Assembly (NCBI GenBank): GCA_023395515.1
Contig: JAEWZB010000002.1
Coordinates: 1-21,702, forward strand
Length of the DNA stretch: 21,702 nucleotides
Reading direction: 5' to 3'
Source of the DNA: Bacillota bacterium
GTDB taxonomy: Bacteria; Bacillota; Syntrophomonadia; Syntrophomonadales; Syntrophomonadaceae
The notes under the pieces are model-generated. The model worked only from the letters and a program-made list of their open reading frames with translations, did not search any database and was not told where the DNA came from. This document shows positions 15,849-21,702 of this stretch, in pieces. Position numbers and translations under genes: made by a program. Every line of letters begins with the position of its first letter. Position 1 is the stretch's first letter.

Positions 15849-16148
15849 ATGAAAAGCATATTGGAAGAACTGTACATGGGTAATATCAGATTTGACGCGG
15901 GATATTACGGGCAAAACTCCCCCTTTGTCAAAGCGGCCGAGAGGAAACTGGACAGCATGGAAAAGCTGGCTGCCTCGTTGAATGAGGCCGAGAAGAAGTT
16001 ATTCGAGCAATACTGCGACGCGCAGGGCGATATTGAGGACATCACCCGTTACGACACGTTTACCAGCGCCTTGAAGTTTGGTATCCTTCTGATGATTGAG
16101 ATTTTCATGGGAGCATACGAAGCGGAAGGGGGCGGGCAAGCGGAATGA
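15849..16148 (+). CDS. DUF6809-like small protein of conjugative elements
   Basis: A 99-residue soluble, charged protein starting MKSILEELYMGNIRFDAGYY, with a helix-rich middle (AAERKLDSMEKLAASLNEAE) and the ending FGILLMIEIFMGAYE. This is the pattern of DUF6809, small proteins found in conjugative and mobilisable elements of Clostridia, from memory. No biochemical role is known. The true start is ATG 15849, with AAAGGA upstream; a longer upstream reading in the same frame crosses the G+C-rich leader and is not credible. Its stop overlaps the next gene start by four bases (ATGA), so the two were an operon. G+C and codon use are unlike the ABC operons to the left. Confidence 0.7.
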   Translation: MKSILEELYMGNIRFDAGYYGQNSPFVKAAERKLDSMEKLAASLNEAEKKLFEQYCDAQGDIEDITRYDTFTSALKFGILLMIEIFMGAYEAEGGGQAE

Positions 16149-16456
16149 ATGACCACATCACAGAAGCCTTTAGCCGGATGAACCTGTGGCAGTTCCGCAG
16201 CTTCCTTCTGTACGGCACGGACGATTATAGGGAGAACATGCAGCCCTACCGCGAAACGCTGAAAAAGGGCAGCGACGCCATCCATCGGCGGCTCGAACGT
16301 CTTTACCCGGACGGCCCCGAACTGGACGAAGCCTTCGAAACCTATCTGCGCGGTGTAATAAACGGGCGCACTACCCTACCAACCGCCCATGGAAAAAGGT
16401 GGCTGTCCAGCTTAACGCCGAACGGCAAACCCTGTATGCGGAATACACGTGGCTGA
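16145..16456 (+). pseudogene. Truncated small ORF of a mobile element (DUF6664-like), fused out of frame to a relaxase tail
   Basis: It starts MNDHITEAFSRMNLWQFRSF and continues LLYGTDDYRENM... EETLKK-type helices to about LDEAFETYLRGV, the pattern I associate with small accessory proteins (DUF6664-like) after DUF6809 genes. After residue about 70 the sequence turns non-helical (NGRTTLPTAHGKRW...) and ends at 16456, while another frame carries relaxase-like sequence from about 16369. A deletion probably joined two genes here. The N-terminal 70 residues may still be made. The family name is less certain than for the gene before it. Confidence 0.5.
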
Positions 16457-16557
16457 AAGAGGAAGTGAAGGACGCCGAGGTTACCCGGCGTTGCGTGGAG
16501 AACGTCTTACATGAGCCGAAAATGAAGCGGAGCCGGGAACAAGGAATGGAGTTATAA
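16369..16557 (+). pseudogene. C-terminal tail of a mobilisation relaxase
   Basis: In a different frame from the preceding ORF, 62 codons encode NRPWKKVAVQLNAERQTLYA, EYTWLKEEVKDAEVTRRCVE and NVLHEPKMKRSREQGMEL, ending at TAA 16557. The motif L.AE...LY.EY...K.E......R..V...L is typical of the coiled C-terminus of MobA/relaxase proteins of clostridial conjugative and mobilisable transposons. The catalytic N-terminus is absent, so this is a relic left by a deletion. The family assignment is from recall, with moderate certainty. Confidence 0.5.
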
Positions 16558-16560
16558 ACC

Positions 16561-16599
16561 GAAACACACCTGTCTGGATTCAACAGACAGGTGTGTTTC
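16561..16599. terminator. Strong bidirectional terminator
   Basis: GAAACACACCTGTCTG (16561-16576) pairs perfectly with CAGACAGGTGTGTTTC (16584-16599), a 16-bp stem with a 7-base loop. It lies between the relaxase tail (plus) and the DUF2680 gene (minus), whose 3' ends converge here. The A/T-rich stem ends supply weak U-tracts on both strands. Confidence 0.8.
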
Positions 16600-16618
16600 A
16601 TATTTGATACAACTTGCT

Positions 16619-17083
16619 TTACCGATACAGGCAGGAACCGTCACGCAAACCATTACCCATACCACGGCCACCGTCGTTTCCACGACCTGCTCCGCGACCG
16701 CCGCCGATACCAAGGCCAAGACCGGCACCGCCATTACCTATTCCATCGCATACGGCCTGCCGCTCTTTAATGATTGCCAGAATCTCGTCGGCGTCAGCTT
16801 GGGTAATGCTTCCATTAGCGACCAGTTCTTGAACTCGATCTTCCTTGATCTCATAGACCGCATTTTTGAACTCGTCGAGCACTCCCGCCTCGCTTGCAAT
16901 GGTTCCATACGTTTTGCCTGTCTGCATCTTCTCGTCAATCACAGATTGAACCTTGCTCCCGGTCAGACCTGCGATTGCGTCGGCAGGTGCCGCATATTGT
17001 GTGGCTGCAAACGCTGTTACCGACCCAGCAGCCAGTGTCACCACCGCTACAACAGAGGCAAGAAATTTTCTCATGGTTTTCAT
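16619..17083 (-). CDS. Secreted DUF2680-family protein
   Basis: A 154-residue exported protein. ATG 17083 is chosen because GGAGG lies eight bases upstream and a signal peptide starts there (MKTMRKFLASVVAVVTLAAG, cleavage likely after AFA near 26). Residues about 35-115 are a helical DUF2680-type region: TGSKVQSVIDEKMQTGKTYG, TIASEAGVLDEFKNAVYEIK and ITQADADEILAIIKER. The tail is Gly-rich (GNGGAGLGLGIGGGRGAGRG) and ends GLRDGSCLYR. DUF2680 proteins are common in Clostridia, often beside two-component systems; their role is unknown, and an envelope or metal-related sensing role is only a guess. It is divergent from the response regulator gene with an inverted repeat in the shared promoter region. 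Confidence 0.85.
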   Translation of the reverse strand: MKTMRKFLASVVAVVTLAAGSVTAFAATQYAAPADAIAGLTGSKVQSVIDEKMQTGKTYGTIASEAGVLDEFKNAVYEIKEDRVQELVANGSITQADADEILAIIKERQAVCDGIGNGGAGLGLGIGGGRGAGRGNDGGRGMGNGLRDGSCLYR

Positions 17084-17152
17084 TGTTATGTCCTCCTTCA
17101 ATTTTTGCGGTATCTCCCGCTGTGTCTTTATCATAAAACCCGGCTATGGCGA

Positions 17153-17217
17153 AAGTGTGTTTTTCCGTTCCTTTTTCATGGTAAAATAAATTTAATAGCC
17201 AAAGAAAAAACACACTT
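17153..17217. promoter_or_regulatory. Inverted repeat in the divergent DUF2680/two-component promoter
   Basis: AAGTGTGTTTTT (17153-17164) and AAAAACACACTT (17206-17217) are perfect 12-bp inverted copies 41 bases apart, in the 169 bases between the divergent genes. The AT-rich centre (GGTAAAATAAATTTAAT) probably contains the promoter boxes. The half-sites are candidates for response-regulator binding and autoregulation. Confidence 0.5.
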
Positions 17218-17252
17218 CACCGATACAATGCTTATAAGGAAGGAGCGGTGCT

Positions 17253-17939
17253 ATGTCTAATATTCTGATTGCCGACGATAACCGGCAGATTGTGTCTATA
17301 CTGGAAGAATACGCGAAAAAAGAAGGATTTGCGGTTATGCCCGCATTTGATGGACACGACGCACTCAACAAGGCACGCTCCATTAATTTTGATATGATAT
17401 TGCTCGATGTGATGATGCCCGGTATGGACGGCTTTGAGGTGTGCAGGGAAATTCGCAGGCAAAGCACTGTACCCATCATTATGGTAACAGCGCGGGGCGA
17501 GGATTTTGAACGGATTATGGGCCTTGATATTGGCGCGGACGATTATATCGTCAAACCATTTTCGCCCGGTGAGGTCATGGCGCGCGTCCGTGCAATATTA
17601 CGCCGCATTACGCGGGAGGAAAACACAAAAACACAGGTCTTTACATTCAATACCCTGATGATAAATCTGGATGAGTACGTCACCGAGATTGCCAGCATAC
17701 GCATACCGCTCACCAAAAAGGAAACAGAGCTTTTGTGGACACTGGCCATGAATAAGAACAAGGTGTTTTCCCGTGACAACCTATTGAGTAGCTTATGGGG
17801 ATTCGATTACTACGGTGACACACGCACGGTGGATTCTCACATCAAACGGCTTCGCGCCAAGCTGGATGAAGTAACGCATGACGGATGGGAAATCAAAACA
17901 ATTTGGGGTGTGGGATACAAGTTTGAGGTGACGCAGTGA
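17253..17939 (+). CDS. OmpR/PhoB-type response regulator
   Basis: A 228-residue DNA-binding response regulator. The receiver domain (1-115) has the acidic pocket Asp8/Asp9, the phosphate acceptor Asp52 (LLDVMMPGMDGFEV), Thr79 (IIMVTARG) and Lys101 (DDYIVKPF). A winged helix-turn-helix (about 130-226) has PLTKKETELLWTLAMNKNKV, SSLWGFDYYGDTRTVDSHI and KRLRAKLDE, typical of Trans_reg_C. Start is ATG 17253 with AAGGAGCGG upstream. It ends with GTGA overlap onto the kinase gene, so the two are coupled. It probably controls the divergent DUF2680 gene and itself through the inverted repeat at 17153-17217. Confidence 0.95.
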   Translation: MSNILIADDNRQIVSILEEYAKKEGFAVMPAFDGHDALNKARSINFDMILLDVMMPGMDGFEVCREIRRQSTVPIIMVTARGEDFERIMGLDIGADDYIVKPFSPGEVMARVRAILRRITREENTKTQVFTFNTLMINLDEYVTEIASIRIPLTKKETELLWTLAMNKNKVFSRDNLLSSLWGFDYYGDTRTVDSHIKRLRAKLDEVTHDGWEIKTIWGVGYKFEVTQ

Positions 17940-19414
17940 AAAATAGAATCCGTTTTCGACTGCTGCTTTATTTTTCGGGTTCGCTGCTTGTATTCTCTCT
18001 GATAATCGGTTTGGTATTTTCGGCTCTCTTTTCCCGATACAATATGGATATTCATAAGTCCGAACTGGAAAATCGCGCTTCGCATATTGGGCAGTCGTTG
18101 GCTGGATTCTGGAGCAGCGGCGCTGAACAGGGACAAGGCCACGGCATGATGGGTCAGGGCATGGGCTATGGCGCTTATCTTCGGTATCTTGATGACATTG
18201 CGATGACAGACGTTTGGATCGTTGACCGCAATCTAGAACAGATTACGCGCGGGCATGGTCAGGCGAGCCTTACCTATAGTGATCTGCCATCCGGCGCGGA
18301 GGATGTTATCACGGCGGCAATGGAGGGTGAGACTACATTCAGTGAAAGTTTTGGTTCGTATCTCGGCGCTCCCTCTATTACAGTAGCCGCGCCGGTTGCT
18401 TTATCAAGCGGCGAGGTTGCCGGGGCTGTTTTACTGCATGAACAAATCGACAACATCCGAGGAGCAACCAAAAGCGGCCTTGCTATACTTCTTTTCAGTA
18501 TGGGCGCGGCAATCATCCTCTCCTTTTTCATTGCAAGTGTACTGGCGGGGCGCTTCACAAAACCGCTGGGCAAGATGAAAACTGCCGCCATAAAAATCAG
18601 CGGCGGTGATTATGCCGCTACGACGGGCGTTATACAAGAAGACGAAATCGGCGAGCTTGCTACGGCGCTTGATGATATGGCGGTGAAACTGGATGCCGCC
18701 TCAAAAGAAAGCGCAAAACTTGATAAACTGCGGCGAGATTTTGTGGCGAACATTTCACACGAACTGCGCACGCCTGTCACCGTCATACGTGGCTCGTTGG
18801 AGGCGCTGTGTGACGGCGTGGTTTCCGACCCTCAAATGGTAGAGGACTACCACAAGCAAATGCTTTCCGAAAGCCTCTATCTTGAACGGCTGGTGTCTGA
18901 CCTGCTTGATCTTGCTCGGCTGCAAAATCCCAATTTTGCGATAGAAATGAGCGAGGTTAATTTGAAGGAAATCGTTGAGGATGCAGTGCAGAGCATTCGG
19001 CGTGTTTCGGAAGGTAAACATGTGGAGGTTCGGTTATCGTATGATGGTGATAGCTTTGCTGTATTTGGGGACTACGGCAGGCTGCGGCAGATGCTTCTCG
19101 TTTTTCTGGATAACGCGGTCAAGTTTTCGCCGGTAGGTGGTGTGGTGCGAGTTTCGCTCTCTGCCAGTCAAAGTGCAATAACATTGTCCGTGTGCGATGA
19201 AGGCCCCGGCATCCTGCCGGAGGATATGCCACATATTTTCGGGCGATTTTACAAGCAACGTTCCGAGGAAAACAAAAGCGGCACCGGCCTCGGTCTTGCC
19301 ATCGCAAAGCAGATAGCAGACAGGCACAGTGCAGTTCTGGAAGCAAAAAACAAGCAAAATAAAGGCGCAGAATTTATGCTAACTATAAATAAGGCTTTGC
19401 ATGAATTGGATTGA
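17936..19414 (+). CDS. Membrane sensor histidine kinase with a Met/His-rich sensor segment
   Basis: A 492-residue sensor kinase. It has TM1 at about 9-31, an external segment of about 150 residues, TM2 at about 181-204, HAMP (205-257), HisKA with phosphorylatable His275 (NISHELRTPVTVIRGSLEAL), and HATPase_c with the N box near Asn393 (FLDNAVKF), G1 DEGPG (421-425) and G2 GTGLGLAI (449-456). The external part contains GQGHGMMGQGMGYGAY (65-80), rich in Gly, Met and His. This could bind Cu or Ag ions, or simply be a flexible linker; ligand is unknown. The rest (about 85-175) resembles a small dCACHE/PAS-like sensor. GTG start overlaps the regulator stop. It and the regulator form a typical two-gene operon with a small CxxC peptide gene 59 bases downstream. 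Confidence 0.93.
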   Translation: MKNRIRFRLLLYFSGSLLVFSLIIGLVFSALFSRYNMDIHKSELENRASHIGQSLAGFWSSGAEQGQGHGMMGQGMGYGAYLRYLDDIAMTDVWIVDRNLEQITRGHGQASLTYSDLPSGAEDVITAAMEGETTFSESFGSYLGAPSITVAAPVALSSGEVAGAVLLHEQIDNIRGATKSGLAILLFSMGAAIILSFFIASVLAGRFTKPLGKMKTAAIKISGGDYAATTGVIQEDEIGELATALDDMAVKLDAASKESAKLDKLRRDFVANISHELRTPVTVIRGSLEALCDGVVSDPQMVEDYHKQMLSESLYLERLVSDLLDLARLQNPNFAIEMSEVNLKEIVEDAVQSIRRVSEGKHVEVRLSYDGDSFAVFGDYGRLRQMLLVFLDNAVKFSPVGGVVRVSLSASQSAITLSVCDEGPGILPEDMPHIFGRFYKQRSEENKSGTGLGLAIAKQIADRHSAVLEAKNKQNKGAEFMLTINKALHELD

Positions 19415-19473
19415 TTTTGGTGGTTGTCCGGGTTAGGACTCGGCAAAATAAAGATGAAAAGGAGATTTTCCGT

Positions 19474-19623
19474 ATGAAGCAAGATGCAAGGCTCCACAAG
19501 GTACGCTTAAAATGTTTGGTGTACGGTGCGGATAAAATATTGCTTGACGCGGACAATACCCATATTTGTGACATATGTGGCAAGCATTTGAAGCAGACAC
19601 AACCTGTGAAAAAAGTAGGTTGA
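19474..19623 (+). CDS. Small CxxC peptide, possible zinc ribbon
   Basis: A 49-residue peptide: MKQDARLHKVRLKCLVYGAD, then KILLDADNTHICDICGKHLK and a basic end. The ATG at 19474 is preceded by AAAAGGAGA eight bases away. Cys14, and HICDICGKH with Cys32 and Cys35 plus flanking His, could hold a zinc ion. I do not recognise the family. It follows the kinase by 59 bases on the same strand and may belong to the same transcript. It is short enough to be a protein truncated at its C-terminus, but the start is well supported. Confidence 0.55.
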   Translation: MKQDARLHKVRLKCLVYGADKILLDADNTHICDICGKHLKQTQPVKKVG

Positions 19624-19683
19624 CAATATAGGTATAGACCACTCAAAAACTCCCATGCTTTTTTAAAAATATCATTTACACCC

Positions 19684-19866
19684 TTGACAAATTGCGTCCT
19701 GGTACGTAAAGCTTTTGATTATAAAATCAAAGTATGTCCGGTATCCCCATTTTGGCTAAACCAACACAGTTATAAAAATAATGCTGTTATTCTAAGATAT
19801 GGTATGATCCCCGAGCAGGATATCCCTAGGGCTGTGGAGATTTTATCTCAAGCTTGGTTCAATTAA
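19684..19866 (+). pseudogene. C-terminal fragment of a MocR-type aminotransferase-like regulator
   Basis: About 60 codons in one open frame up to TAA 19866 encode VLVRKAFDYKIKVCPVSPFW, LNQHSYKNNAVILRYGMIPE and QDIPRAVEILSQAWFN. This matches the end of the fold-type I aminotransferase domain in MocR/PdxR regulators (VRKA..Y.IKVYPVSPFWLN... LGYG.I.E.DI..AVE.L..AW). There is no start codon with a ribosome binding site, and the residues before LVRKA are not recognisable, so it is a remnant. A good terminator follows at 19893. The N-terminal domain of the same family lies at 15282-15480, so about 4.2 kb separates two pieces that may once have been one gene. Confidence 0.7.
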
Positions 19867-19892
19867 TTTAAACTGTATCCTATATATTTATT

Positions 19893-19924
19893 AAACCGGC
19901 TCTTATAAAAAGGCCGGTTTTGCA
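19893..19924 (+). terminator. Terminator after the MocR C-terminal fragment
   Basis: AAACCGGC (19893-19900) pairs with GCCGGTTT (19913-19920) across a 12-base loop and is followed by a T and then GC. It is the original terminator of the broken regulator gene, which supports the view that the 19684-19866 piece is in its native position. Confidence 0.7.
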
Positions 19925-20088
19925 TTATAGTACAGGAGAAGGAACAGATAAGTCTAGTGGTGTTATGTCAAGAAGCAAAAAAGAGAAAACATATAAAAAG
20001 TACAATGATTAGTAAAAGACAAAAAACACCCAGCTAAGCCCTGACAATTCAAATTTTAAAAAAGCAGGGCAAAGACACCACCAGAGTA

Positions 20089-21321
20089 CTAGCGGTCTTC
20101 TGGTGGAATATATAGCCGATTGTCTTTCAGCAGCCGAAAGACTAACCGCACTAATTTACGGGCAGTTAATGCGAGTGCGCGTTTATGCTGATACTTGTTC
20201 ACCTCTTTAAACTTGAGGTGATAGAAACTACTGTACTCTGTGTCGCATCTCACTAGAGACAAAGCAGCTTCGCCCAAGTAATACTTTAAAAATCGGTTAC
20301 CAGACTTAATGAGGCGTGTATGTTGAGCCTCAAAATTACCGGACTGATATTGAGTCCATGCCAGACCGGCATATTTAGCCAATGCAGCATGATTCGGAAA
20401 ACGATTAATATCTCCGATTTCAGCAATAATACCGGCGGAATATATGGGACCGATGCCTTTAATAGAAGTAAGCGTATTAGGAATCAGTTCCATCTGGTCA
20501 GCAATCGCCTTATCAAAGGCTTTGATTTGGGTATCCAAAGCTTTAATAGAGCTAATGGAAATAGAGAGTACCTGGTTGACAGAATCATTTACAGTCTTAG
20601 GTAGACGGTAAGAACTTCTGGCAGCCTTCCGAATGGCATTAGCTACTTCATCAGGACGAGGAAAGCGGTTTTTACCTTTAACCTTGATGAACTCAGTAAG
20701 CTCATGTAAGTCCATATATGCCAGAGCGTCTGGAGAATCAAACTCTTCATAGACAGCTAAGGCAGTGGTGCCGAAGGTATTAGAGAATACCTTCTCCTGT
20801 GCTAAAGAAGAATACTTCATAAACAAATAATTGAGGAAACGCTGTTTTTACCTTGATAAATTTTGGACAGCGAAGAAGCGAGCCCGCGTAAGATTCTGTA
20901 AAGCCTTAAAGCGGTAATCGTCCAAATAAACCTCTTTGTTGATTCTTCCGAAGCGCAGGGCATCAGCAATAACAAAAGAGTCCACATAGTCATTCTTAGG
21001 TAAATCAGGATAAGACTCCTTAAACTTCTTAACCTGTTTAGGATTAAGAACATGAATCTTACGGTTGAACTTAGCAATAGAGCCGTCTTCCCTTAAGAAG
21101 CAGACGAGATTGTGACCATAGACAGAAGTAGCTTCCAGCCCGATGACGAGGTCTGTAAGGGAATCAGAAGAAAGAGCAGCTATAATTCTCTTAGAAAGCT
21201 GTTTGGCTCCGTCCAGAGAATTAGCAACAGAGAAATTACTATGTTTGGAGCCGTCCGGTTTCATGAAGTAAACCACGTTGGTTCTACTACTAACATCAAT
21301 ACCGACGTAAAGTGGGTTCAT
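20089..21321 (-). pseudogene. IS110-family DEDD transposase, interrupted by one in-frame TAA
   Basis: The frame from ATG 21321 (GAAGGTG upstream) spans 411 codons with one TAA at 20850-20848. The N-terminal RuvC-like part has GIDVSSR with Asp9, GLEATSVYG with Glu63, and NDYVDSFVIAD with Asp111 and Asp114. After the stop come the linker KQRFLNYLFMKYSSLAQEK and the Transposase_20 domain with SIKGIGPIYSAGIIAEIGDI, YQSGNFEAQHTRLIKSGNRF and KYQHKRALALTARKLVRLVF. Relatives have REKQRF where this one has R-stop-KQRF. Both halves are otherwise undamaged. The enzyme cuts and recombines DNA guided by a bridge RNA in known IS110 members. With the stop it should be inactive unless read through. Confidence 0.85.
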
Positions 21322-21612
21322 AAAATCACCTTCTTTCGTTGTAGATTTGGATAGTCAACCGGCTTGGTAATGCCCATGAAACTGGAGCATCGACAACCTC
21401 GCATATAAGAATCCGGTTGGAGATGATCTAATGCGAACCTCACTGCTAAGAGGCAGACCATAAACTCCAACAAACAGCTAGTGGTTTGAAGCTAACTTCC
21501 AGTTCAGGGGAACAGACTTCGTATGAAGCAACCATGATTGGTTCAACAGGAGGATAAAGAACTATTACCTGATTGACTCAAGGACAATTATATCATGGGC
21601 ATAAACAAGCCG
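21322..21612 (-). ncRNA. IS110 5' non-coding region, candidate bridge RNA locus
   Basis: IS110 elements carry a non-coding stretch of a few hundred bases before the transposase that encodes the bridge RNA which pairs with donor and target. Here 290 bases between the transposase start and 21612 lack a gene. They are bounded by a 20-base inverted pair (21360-21379 against 21593-21612, 18 of 20 complementary). Internal local hairpins are visible. Exact RNA ends and binding loops are not determined. Confidence 0.5.
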
Positions 21613-21675
21613 ATTGAGATAACTGTTAGGTATTATTTTATTAAGTTAAAACTTATTATACGAGGAGGATATATT

Positions 21676-21702
21676 ATGCAGCACCGTATGAAAACCCACA
21701 CA
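21676..21702 (+). CDS. Start of a gene running out of the window
   Basis: ATG 21676 follows CGAGGAGGATATATT, an excellent ribosome binding site. Nine codons are visible: MQHRMKTHT. The opening (HRMKTH) is like that of flavin-binding pyridoxamine 5'-phosphate oxidase-related (NimA-type) proteins in my memory, but nine residues cannot establish this. It lies about 65 bases beyond the IS110 left-side structure, on the opposite strand. Confidence 0.4.

Larger units (their letters stand above)
20038..21612 (-). mobile_element. IS110-family insertion sequence (approximate limits)
   Basis: The unit consists of a transposase frame on the minus strand (20089-21321), a short downstream region with two hairpins (20038-20070, GCCCTG/CAGGGC, and 20078-20106, CCACCAGA/TCTGGTGG), and a long structured 5' non-coding region (21322-21612). 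IS110 elements usually lack terminal inverted repeats, so exact ends cannot be read here; the limits given are the outermost structures I can tie to the element. Transposase type and layout are both typical of IS110 proper (non-coding region upstream of the transposase). Confidence 0.75.

Noticed and set aside
16614..16832. Plus-strand proline-rich frame opposite the DUF2680 gene
   Set aside because: It is the antisense of the Gly-rich tail, which turns Gly codons into Pro/Ala codons; no ribosome binding site.
18274..19357. Several minus-strand frames opposite the sensor kinase
   Set aside because: They overlap a fully supported kinase, lack ribosome binding sites and show no family features.
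4899..21321. TAA as a sense codon in this organism
   Set aside because: TAA ends the kinase, permease, both binding proteins and other normal genes at the expected lengths, so general reassignment does not fit.
1..21702. CRISPR array, tRNA or rRNA gene
   Set aside because: I found no regularly spaced direct repeats, cloverleaf sequences or rRNA motifs.

Overview
The window looks like a chromosomal stretch of a low-G+C, Gram-positive anaerobe of the Clostridia, probably of the Peptococcaceae or Syntrophomonas type. The reasons are strong AGGAGG-type ribosome binding sites, frequent TTG and GTG starts, lipobox solute-binding proteins, ferredoxin-like proteins, and group II intron and IS110 debris. 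The taxon is an inference; there is no rRNA or marker gene.

Layout. 1-123 is the 3' end (domains V and VI) of a group II intron. 307-5606 is a tight plus-strand operon: PfkB-type kinase, sugar/nucleoside ABC ATPase, permease, lipoprotein binding protein, a divergent pseudouridine-5'-phosphate glycosidase (PsuG-like), and a QueG-like 4Fe-4S protein whose frame is cut by one in-frame TAA. I read it as uptake, phosphorylation and C-glycoside cleavage of pseudouridine or another C-nucleoside. 5845-8474 holds an RDD membrane protein, a relic of a group II intron reverse transcriptase, an unrecognised secreted protein, and a second copy of only the 3' end of the QueG-like gene. That copy differs from the first only at synonymous positions.

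8525-9334 is a MerR/GyrI-type regulator on the minus strand. 9642-13147 is a second import operon: NMT1/SsuA-like lipoprotein, TauC/SsuC-like permease, SsuB-like ATPase and a DUF1847 cysteine-rich protein. Two exported proteins of unknown role follow, a lipoprotein (minus strand) and a membrane-anchored protein (plus strand). The second is also split by an in-frame TAA.

15282-19866 is a mosaic. A decayed MocR-type (GntR plus aminotransferase) regulator leaves an N-terminal piece at 15282 and a C-terminal piece at 19684. Between them is a G+C-richer island: accessory genes typical of conjugative elements (DUF6809-like, a truncated small ORF, a relaxase C-terminal tail), then a DUF2680 secreted protein divergent from an OmpR-type response regulator, a sensor kinase and a small CxxC peptide.

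20038-21612 is an IS110-family element on the minus strand. Its transposase frame carries one in-frame TAA, and a long structured leader upstream is the expected place for a bridge RNA. The last 27 bases start a new gene with a good ribosome binding site.

The most notable points are the C-nucleoside operon with its altered glycosidase and Fe-S partner, the synonymous-only partial duplication, the three otherwise intact genes each cut by one TAA, and the split MocR gene around a signalling island. Nothing here proves a new genetic code: TAA also ends normal genes in the window.
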